A stretch of 5,028 nt of DNA from RGIG529 sp963929765. Lineage in GTDB: Bacteria; Bacillota; Clostridia; Oscillospirales; Oscillospiraceae. The notes beneath the pieces were generated by a model. The model ran no database searches. It saw nothing but the letters and a program-made list of their open reading frames with translations, and was not told the origin of the DNA. The stretch is taken from the NCBI GenBank assembly GCA_963929765.1, contig CAWVKD010000019.1:1-5028 (forward strand). The letters run 5' to 3'. The translations under genes and the position numbers were made by a program. Positions 1 to 3,953 of this stretch are shown here, piece after piece (within the stretch, counting starts at the first letter, position 1; each line of letters opens with the position of its first letter).

Positions 1-2
1 TA

Positions 3-167
3 TGGATGAAAAGGTGGCGTTGGAGATTTGGTATCATGAGTCATCCAGGACGTTTTTTTCGGGAGAGAGGGGGGAATTTGCAGCAAACGCAACGTATTTT
101 TGCAAGAGCAAAGAAAGACGTTGCGCAGGAGATCTGGCCCGTGGAAATGTGGGCAAAAGCGAGTTGA
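3..167 (+). CDS. Possible 3' end of an unrecognised gene
   Basis: The reading frame in phase with base 3 is open from the left edge to a TGA at 165-167, giving 54 residues with a basic, helix-forming composition (many Arg, Lys, Gln and Ala; late segment ARAKKDVAQEIWPVEMW). This reads more like protein than the overlapping frame from 2 to 190, which is Ser/Cys-rich and has no visible ribosome binding site. An ATG at 6 could be an internal Met or a start, but what precedes it is outside the window. I do not recognise a family, and the stretch is short enough to be open by chance. It could equally be non-coding. Confidence 0.25.
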   Translation, partial: WMKRWRWRFGIMSHPGRFFRERGGNLQQTQRIFARAKKDVAQEIWPVEMWAKAS

Positions 168-476
168 GTGTATTCTTAAATAGTTTGTAAAAAATGGGAA
201 ATCCAAACTATTGGAATGGATTTGCTTTTGATGTAATACGAAATTGCCCCGTTTGCCACCCAAATCACATGGCAATGCAGAAGACCTTCATAAATCAGCT
301 CTCTGAGGGCCAAAGGACACAGAGGTTTGCAGAGAGAAAAATGGGCTTGTAATTGCCGCCTGTTTCTCCAGCACAAAATCATTTTCATATACACGTATTG
401 CAAAAACAGGGGAATACGTGGCCAGAAAACTGGTAGGTATGAAAAACAAGTGCAAACCTATGTGACCGACAACTCC

Positions 477-498
477 AACGCCTTGGCGTTCTGTTTTT
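477..498 (+). terminator. Weak intrinsic terminator-like hairpin
   Basis: AACGCC and GGCGTT form a six-base-pair dyad around TT; the alternative is five pairs closing a CTTG tetraloop. After CTG comes a run of five T. The shape is that of a short Rho-independent terminator on the plus strand. The stem is short and no transcript is evident upstream within 300 bp, so the call is tentative. Confidence 0.25.
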
Positions 499-763
499 CA
501 ATTGTGAAGGGTAGAAAATCCAGCTTTTTTGCTTTTCAGATATTTCCGAAATTTGTTTTTCAATGGAACTATCGTGTAAAGCAGGGGGAAAAGGGGGGTT
601 TTGACTTTACAAGGTAAGAGCAGAATTGGATTGCTTGGCACTTTTTGGTGCATTAGGGTGTTTTTTGCATATAAAAGCAATTCAAACTCGTCAGAGAAGA
701 CCATCTTTGTCGCCTGTACCGCGTGTGCGGAACTGAGTTGGACTCTTCTGCTTTTGTATTTCC

Positions 764-777
764 TTCATGTACATGAA
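764..777. repeat. 14-bp perfect palindrome TTCATGTACATGAA
   Basis: The dyad is perfect and has no spacer. GTATTT (756-761) and AAATAC (777-782) flank it and are also complementary, so the whole unit is a bulged 18-bp inverted repeat. A 7-bp inverted repeat sharing the TTCATG core (ATATTTC-ATG-GAAATAT) follows at 802-818. Such symmetric sites suit a dimeric regulator, but no regulator is identified. Confidence 0.35.
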
Positions 778-801
778 AATACATATGCCTGTGTTTGGTT
801 G

Positions 802-818
802 ATATTTCATGGAAATAT
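802..818. repeat. Inverted repeat ATATTTC-ATG-GAAATAT
   Basis: Seven-base arms are perfect around a 3-base centre. It lies 25 bp to the right of the TTCATGTACATGAA palindrome and contains the same TTTCATG word. It may be a protein-binding dyad or a chance AT-rich repeat. Confidence 0.3.
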
Positions 819-878
819 GGTTTGCTCTAATGTTTTGGTAGTAGCATAGCCATAAAAGGAAATACTCAAAATCGGCAG

Positions 879-893
879 TAAAACAATGTTTTA
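879..893. repeat. Inverted repeat TAAAAC-AAT-GTTTTA
   Basis: Six-base arms are perfect around AAT. The site is AT-rich and 182 bp upstream of the channel start codon. It is part of a series of dyads in the leader of that gene. It could be operator-like, with no regulator assigned. Confidence 0.25.
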
Positions 894-917
894 GATTCTT
901 TCCATAGTCTTTTCTTG

Positions 918-1011
918 AATGAAAGAATGACTCTGTTGTGTACGGCATGAAAATGACCAGTATGCGGGCGGAAACAATGAAAGAATGACCTGCCGATTGT
1001 CTATGACCTGC
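918..1011 (+). repeat. Cluster of ATGAAAGAATGACC-type direct repeats
   Basis: AATGAAAGAATGAC occurs exactly at 918-931 and again at 976-989. A shortened form, ATGAAAATGACC, lies between them at 947-958. ATGACCTGC occurs at 985-993 and again at 1003-1011. All copies have the same orientation and fall within about 95 bp, ending 64 bp before the channel start codon. This may be a multi-site regulator-binding region or a product of local duplication. Confidence 0.4.
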
Positions 1012-1045
1012 AAATATCGTACTCCTCAATCGGCCAAGTGGCCGA
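992..1045 (+). promoter_or_regulatory. Two mutually exclusive stems in the channel gene leader
   Basis: GCCGATTG (992-999) is complementary to CAATCGGC (1027-1034). The overlapping TCGGCCA (1030-1036) is complementary to TGGCCGA (1039-1045) with a 2-base centre. Bases 1030-1034 can pair in only one of the two structures, an arrangement typical of attenuators. No U-run follows the second stem and the ribosome binding site at 1062-1067 is not in either stem, so control by this switch is only a possibility. As DNA, the 16-bp dyad at 1030-1045 would also serve as an operator. Confidence 0.3.
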
Positions 1046-1061
1046 AATAATTTAGAAAGCT

Positions 1062-1067
1062 GAGGTG
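1062..1067 (+). promoter_or_regulatory. Ribosome binding site for the GTG start at 1075
   Basis: GAGGTG lies 7 bases before GTG at 1075. It supports the GTG as the true start of the channel gene; no ATG is available nearby in frame. Confidence 0.75.
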
Positions 1068-1074
1068 CTTCACC

Positions 1075-1788
1075 GTGATTAGCAACGTATATCTCGCAGA
1101 ATTTTTGGGTGCAGCCTTATTAGTATTCTTAGGCGACGGCGTTGTTGCGAACACCTTACTCAACAAGTCGGCTTTTAAGGGCGGCGGTCCCGTATTCATC
1201 ACTATTGGTTGGGGTCTTGCATTGGCGCTTCCGGTGGCATTGTTTGCAAACATTTCCGGTGCTCATTTGAATCCTTCTTTGAGCATAGGTCTGGCAATCA
1301 CCGGCCAAATGGAATGGGGCACATGTCTGGGATATTGTGTAGCTCAGATGCTGGGCGGTTTCGTCGGCGCAATCTTTATGTGGATCTGCTTCCTGGATCA
1401 ATTCGATGGATCAGATGATCCTGGCACCATCAAAGCATGTTTCTGCACGGCTCCCGCTGTCCGTCATTATTCTGTCAACCTGATCGAAGAAATTTTGATC
1501 ACCTTCGCATTGGTATTCATTGTTCTGAGCTTCGGCAATGCCGGCATGGGTTATGGTGTGAACTATGTTCTCGTGTTCTTCCTGTTGACCAGCATTGGTA
1601 TGTCCTTCGGTGGTATCACGGCTTATGGCTTGAACCCCTGTAGAGACTTGGCTCCGAGAATTGCCCATGCAATCTTGCCTATCAAAGGAAAAGGAAGTTC
1701 CGACTGGGCTTATTCCTGGGTACCTGTTGTAGGTTCTATCATTGGCGCAACTTTGGGTGCATTACTTTTCAAAGTGTTCCCGTGGTAA
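1075..1788 (+). CDS. GlpF-like aquaglyceroporin (MIP family channel)
   Basis: This is a 237-residue membrane channel of the major intrinsic protein family, expected to let glycerol or other small neutral solutes and water cross the cytoplasmic membrane. Six hydrophobic segments lie near residues 5-27, 39-59, 82-107, 133-153, 158-178 and 211-233. The two half-helix loops carry SGAHLNPS (61-68) and GLNPCRD (185-191), so the usual NPA motifs read NPS and NPC. By alignment with E. coli GlpF from memory, the selectivity filter is Trp46, Gly175, Tyr184 and Arg190 (GlpF: Trp, Gly, Phe, Arg), and Asp191 is the glyceroporin-type acid after the Arg. The protein lacks the extra C-terminal tail of the 281-residue E. 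coli protein. Start is GTG with GAGGTG 7 bases upstream. Codons are rich in TTC, GGC, GGT, ATC and GTT, unlike the spo-like genes to the right, which suggests high expression. No glpK or glpD is adjacent, so the substrate is inferred only. Confidence 0.93.
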   Translation: MISNVYLAEFLGAALLVFLGDGVVANTLLNKSAFKGGGPVFITIGWGLALALPVALFANISGAHLNPSLSIGLAITGQMEWGTCLGYCVAQMLGGFVGAIFMWICFLDQFDGSDDPGTIKACFCTAPAVRHYSVNLIEEILITFALVFIVLSFGNAGMGYGVNYVLVFFLLTSIGMSFGGITAYGLNPCRDLAPRIAHAILPIKGKGSSDWAYSWVPVVGSIIGATLGALLFKVFPW

Positions 1789-1825
1789 ACAATTACAACC
1801 TGCATTACAATAGTATTTCATAAAA

Positions 1826-1876
1826 TGTTAATAAAACAAGGAGTGGATCATAGATCCACTCCTTGTTTTATTAACA
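1826..1876 (+). terminator. Strong intrinsic terminator of the channel gene
   Basis: A perfect 24-bp inverted repeat (1826-1849 with 1853-1876) closes a 3-base ATA loop. The GC-rich part (GGAGTGGATC and its complement) is followed by TTGTTTTATTAA. It starts 37 bases after the channel stop codon. The A-rich 5' side makes it able to act in both directions, so it would also stop read-through from the tRNA side. Confidence 0.85.
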
Positions 1877-1907
1877 CATATATCTATTGCGAAAGGAAAA
1901 GTTGAGG

Positions 1908-1958
1908 AAAAACACAAAGGCCTTTGATATTTAAGATATCAAAGGCCTTTGTGTTTTT
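1908..1958 (-). terminator. Intrinsic terminator of tRNA-Pro
   Basis: A perfect 23-bp inverted repeat (1908-1930 with 1936-1958) surrounds a 5-base loop and begins immediately after the encoded CCA of the tRNA. On the minus strand the stem ends in GTGTTTTT, giving a U-tract. Both arms contain the 12-base palindrome CAAAGGCCTTTG (1915-1926 and 1940-1951). The T-run at 1954-1959 on the plus strand means it may also act on plus-strand transcripts. Confidence 0.85.
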
Positions 1959-2035
1959 TGGTCGGAGTGTCGGGATTTGAACCCGAGGCCTCTTGGTCCC
2001 GAACCAAGCGCGATACCAAGCTTCGCCACACCCCG
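1959..2035 (-). tRNA. tRNA-Pro, anticodon CGG
   Basis: The 77-base gene folds into a complete cloverleaf. The acceptor arms are CGGGGTG and CACTCCG (one G-T pair). The D stem is GCGA/TCGC around AGCTTGGTA. The anticodon stem is CTTGG/CCAAG with loop TTCGGGA, so the anticodon is CGG (plus-strand bases 1999-2001), reading codon CCG. The T arm is TCGGG/CCCGA with loop TTCAAAT. The discriminator is A, and CCA is encoded in the gene. CCG codons do occur in the neighbouring genes, for instance in the PT linker at 2709. It has its own promoter and terminator and is the only RNA gene in its unit. Confidence 0.97.
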
Positions 2036-2052
2036 AAGATACGTACTTGAAT

Positions 2053-2081
2053 ATTATAAGAATCAAATCGGTTTTTGTCAA
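2053..2081 (-). promoter_or_regulatory. Consensus sigma-A promoter of tRNA-Pro
   Basis: On the minus strand, TTGACA (plus-strand 2076-2081) and TATAAT (2053-2058) are separated by exactly 17 bases. Both hexamers match the consensus fully. Transcription should start near 2046, about 11 bases before the mature 5' end at 2035. A perfect promoter fits a constitutively high stable-RNA gene. Confidence 0.9.
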
Positions 2082-2132
2082 GCGTTTCCTCATAGGAAAT
2101 TAAAAATGTAAGGATCAGAAAAAGCAGAGTGC

Positions 2133-2159
2133 ATAATTTTTCTTCTATCAGCATATATA
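2133..2159 (+). promoter_or_regulatory. Possible sigma-E-like promoter for the M23/M50 operon
   Basis: ATA within GCATAATTTT (2131-2140) is followed after 16 bases by CATATATA (2152-2159). The known sigma-E pattern in Bacillus is an ATA-containing -35 element and a -10 near CATACAAT at about this spacing, and spoIVF in Bacillus is transcribed by sigma-E. The -10 match is six of eight. Transcription would start near 2166, just ahead of the ribosome binding site at 2179-2187. The AT-rich background makes a chance match possible. Confidence 0.35.
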
Positions 2160-2178
2160 TTGGACAAACTGATGATAC

Positions 2179-2187
2179 GGAAGGAAG
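2179..2187 (+). promoter_or_regulatory. Ribosome binding site deciding the ATG at 2196
   Basis: GGAAGGAAG lies 8 bases before ATG at 2196. The frame stays open upstream to a TTG at 2160 and an ATG at 2172, but neither has a purine-rich site before it. The 2196 start is therefore preferred. Confidence 0.8.
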
Positions 2188-2195
2188 TGTGCGCC

Positions 2196-3254
2196 ATGGA
2201 ACCCTATGAGCAAAGGCCAAGACGAAGAAAAAACGGTGTAGGCAGCACGCAATCTCGGCCAGATGGTAAAAAATCGATGGGACGTAGGGAAAAGAGAAGA
2301 TTGTTGCAACTTGTAAGTTGTGTGATCCTTTTTGCCATTGTTTTTTGGGGCAAAATGCTGTTACCTTGGGATCAGAGCGCCATTGGAGATGCCATTTCCG
2401 GCGCTTTGGGACAGAGTATTGATTTTAAAATGGTATTTTCTGCGTTGGGCGAATCAATTTCAGACGGAAAACCGGTATCGGAAGCTTTGAATCAGGTTTA
2501 TTTGGCGGTGTTCCATCCGGACCAAATTGAAGCAGAGCCTGTAGCACTTGATGGATTGGCAGCGGCAGAAGCGTCTCTTTTACTGGGGAAAGGGGATGGA
2601 TTGCTGGGGAAAGTAAAAGATGTAGAAGCCATCGCACAACATCGATTGGAATTGACAGGATGGCTCCATACAGGGAAAGTCACCCAGGAACCTTCCCCAA
2701 GTTTAGCTCCGACCCCAACTCCAACTCCAACCCCAACCCCGACACCAACCCCGACACCAACCCCGACACCAACAGAAAGCCCGTCACCCAAAGGAATTGA
2801 AGAGGTCAGTAGCACAGGGGTAGAGCTGCCAGAGAAAACAAGCATGGAAAAAGTGGTGTTTGCCTTTTCTTATACAACGCCAGTATCGGGAAAAGCTACT
2901 TCGGAATTTGGATATCGAGAACATCCCATTGATGGGGGAAATAAATTTCACTATGGTTTGGATATTGCAGCAGAAACAGGAACAGAGATCAAAGCGTTTG
3001 CGGATGGAACAGTAGAATATGTGGGAGAAAGTGATGCATATGGGAACTATACCAGACTGAAACACGCAAATGGTGTTACCTCGTTCTATGCTCACTGTAG
3101 TAAACTGCTTGTCAAGAAAGGGCAGACGGTTAAAAAAGGAGACGTCATTGCCCTTGTGGGGGCAACAGGGCACGTGACAGGTCCTCATCTGCACTTGGAA
3201 ATTAAGAAAGACGGAATCTTTTTGAATCCTCATTATTATGTTGATGTCACCTGA
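2196..3254 (+). CDS. SpoIVFA-like membrane-anchored M23 (LytM) protein
   Basis: From the preferred ATG this is a 352-residue protein. Residues 1-35 are basic, followed by one membrane segment (about 36-56), which puts the rest outside the cytoplasm. Residues 57-165 are an unrecognised, mostly helical stretch. Residues 172-193 are eleven Pro-Thr pairs. An M23 domain fills about 225-347. It keeps all M23 landmarks: H252-x3-D256, H300 in YAH, and H331-x-H333 in PHLHLE, which in LytM-type enzymes bind zinc (first His, Asp, last His) and serve catalysis. In Bacillus, SpoIVFA tethers and controls the protease SpoIVFB and is not known as a peptidoglycan hydrolase. The M50 gene starting 19 bases after this stop supports that role here. 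Active cell-wall hydrolysis is the alternative. At 352 residues it is longer than the roughly 260-residue Bacillus protein, partly because of the linker. Confidence 0.85.
   Translation: MEPYEQRPRRRKNGVGSTQSRPDGKKSMGRREKRRLLQLVSCVILFAIVFWGKMLLPWDQSAIGDAISGALGQSIDFKMVFSALGESISDGKPVSEALNQVYLAVFHPDQIEAEPVALDGLAAAEASLLLGKGDGLLGKVKDVEAIAQHRLELTGWLHTGKVTQEPSPSLAPTPTPTPTPTPTPTPTPTPTPTESPSPKGIEEVSSTGVELPEKTSMEKVVFAFSYTTPVSGKATSEFGYREHPIDGGNKFHYGLDIAAETGTEIKAFADGTVEYVGESDAYGNYTRLKHANGVTSFYAHCSKLLVKKGQTVKKGDVIALVGATGHVTGPHLHLEIKKDGIFLNPHYYVDVT
2709..2774 (+). repeat. Repeat encoding eleven Pro-Thr units
   Basis: Eleven consecutive six-base CCN-ACN units encode the PT linker of the M23 protein. The last half is built of a 12-base unit, CCGACACCAACC, at 2739-2750 and 2751-2762, with a third copy at 2763-2774 changed only in its last base. 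This points to expansion by slippage or unequal exchange in steps of 6 or 12 bases, which never shifts the frame. Confidence 0.9.
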
Positions 3255-3258
3255 TGGC

Positions 3259-3267
3259 AAAGGGGAG
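3259..3267 (+). promoter_or_regulatory. Ribosome binding site of the M50 gene
   Basis: AAAGGGGAG lies 6 bases before ATG at 3274 and 3 bases before ATG at 3271. The frame is also open from an ATG at 3238 that overlaps the end of the M23 gene, but that has no such site. The 3274 start gives the best spacing. Confidence 0.7.
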
Positions 3268-3273
3268 ACGATG

Positions 3274-3903
3274 ATGAGAAACAATGGAAAGGTGCACCTG
3301 AGTATCAGCCCAGGATTCCTTTTATCGTTAGCTGTGTTGCTCTATTTTGATCGGCAAAATATATTGCCTTGGCTTTTGCCAGGATGTGTCTTGCATGAAG
3401 CGGCCCATTGGGCCGCTTTACATTTGATGGGAGGTGGAGTGTCAGAGATTCGACTTTCCGTTTCTGGTGTGGCTATGGAGCTCCGCAACCCGGGGCGCCT
3501 CTCTTATCCTGGTGAATTGGCAACCACTTTGGCAGGCCCTATCGCCAATTTATTTTTGGCCCTTTTGATGGCTTTTTTGGGACGCTGGATTACAGCGCCG
3601 GCCATTTATCTGCTTTCAGGCCTGAATTTTGGACTTATGGTGTGGAATTTACTGCCTGCAGAACCATTGGATGGTGGACGGGCGCTGTATTTCATCCTCT
3701 CTTGGTTGGTATCGCCTATGTGTGCTGGTATGATATTGCGCATTACTTCGGTGGTAACTGGGGTCATTATGACAATCCTTGGTCTTTATGCTCTGAAACA
3801 TGGCGGTGGATTTACATTATTGACCACAGGAATCTGGCTGCTTTTCAAAATACCTAGTTGGAGAAAAAGGACTTGTCAATTGGATGCTTTCGGTATAGAA
3901 TAA
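3274..3903 (+). CDS. SpoIVFB-like M50 intramembrane metalloprotease
   Basis: The 209-residue, very hydrophobic protein is a site-2-protease family zinc peptidase that cuts substrates within or next to the membrane. The zinc site HEAAH is at residues 41-45, with Glu42 the catalytic acid. The third ligand, Asp133, lies in NLLPAEPLDGGRA (125-137), the conserved NPxxPLDGG-type motif. AGPIANL (87-93) is a further family signature. Membrane segments lie near 12-26, 33-50, 86-103, 108-127, 140-172 and 179-193. Family knowledge: Bacillus SpoIVFB (about 288 residues, with a C-terminal CBS domain) releases active sigma-K from pro-sigma-K. Here the protein ends soon after the last membrane segment in a short basic tail, so the CBS domain is absent. 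Its position 19 bases after a SpoIVFA-like gene supports the sporulation role. A general site-2 protease acting on another substrate remains possible. The start could also be 3271. Confidence 0.88.
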   Translation: MRNNGKVHLSISPGFLLSLAVLLYFDRQNILPWLLPGCVLHEAAHWAALHLMGGGVSEIRLSVSGVAMELRNPGRLSYPGELATTLAGPIANLFLALLMAFLGRWITAPAIYLLSGLNFGLMVWNLLPAEPLDGGRALYFILSWLVSPMCAGMILRITSVVTGVIMTILGLYALKHGGGFTLLTTGIWLLFKIPSWRKRTCQLDAFGIE

Positions 3904-3941
3904 CCATACTTCGGGGCTTTTTTATTAAAGAGTTTCTAGAT

Positions 3942-3949
3942 GAGGAGAG
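3942..3949 (+). promoter_or_regulatory. Ribosome binding site of the radical SAM gene
   Basis: GAGGAGAG lies 4 bases before ATG at 3954, with the AGGAG core 6 bases before it. It fixes the start. The 50-base gap from the M50 stop contains no clear terminator hairpin, so the gene is probably in the same operon. Confidence 0.75.
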
Positions 3950-3953
3950 AGCA

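Larger units (their letters stand above)
168..1060. other. Long intergenic region without a convincing gene
   Basis: Several short frames are open on both strands here (for example 327-617 plus and 691-1029 minus), but they overlap one another, lack ribosome binding sites and encode Cys/Phe/Tyr-rich sequences unlike known proteins. The region is T-rich with many homopolymer runs. I see a weak terminator-like hairpin near 477-498. The half nearest the channel gene holds a series of inverted repeats (centres near 770, 810, 886 and 1037) and a cluster of ATGAC(C) direct repeats between 918 and 1011. No well-formed sigma-A promoter for the channel gene was found, so its promoter is either weak by consensus or uses another sigma factor. 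Confidence 0.6.

Noticed and set aside
2..190. A 62-residue open frame from an ATG at 2
   Set aside because: It overlaps the frame of 3-167, which has a more protein-like composition. No upstream sequence is available to judge a start.
492..564. TGTTTTTCAAT repeated at 492-502 and 554-564
   Set aside because: Low-complexity, T-rich 11-base word; two copies in AT-rich DNA are not informative alone.
584..598. GGGGG-AAAA-GGGGGG as a G-quadruplex
   Set aside because: Only two G runs are present, so a normal intramolecular quadruplex is unlikely.
327..617. A 96-residue open frame on the plus strand
   Set aside because: Cys/Phe/Lys-rich sequence without family features, and no ribosome binding site. 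It contains homopolymer runs typical of non-coding DNA here.
691..1029. A 112-residue open frame on the minus strand from a TTG at 1029
   Set aside because: No ribosome binding site, composition rich in Phe, Tyr, His and Cys, no recognisable motif, and it overlaps the repeat-rich leader of the channel gene.
2160..2195. An earlier TTG start for the M23 protein, adding 12 residues
   Set aside because: No ribosome binding site precedes 2160, and the candidate -10 region overlaps it; the ATG at 2196 has a strong site at the right distance.
2709..2774. Tandem repeat considered as a CRISPR-like array
   Set aside because: Units are 6 or 12 bases with no spacers, and they are translated in frame as Pro-Thr.
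2498..2845. A 115-residue minus-strand frame with a long Gly-Val repeat
   Set aside because: The Gly-Val repeat is simply the complement of the Pro-Thr repeat of the M23 gene; it is a shadow.
3904..3930. TTCGGGGC followed by a T-run after the M50 gene, looking like a terminator
   Set aside because: The upstream half of the hairpin (a GCCCCGAA-like arm) is missing; only a weak 5-bp pairing can be drawn.
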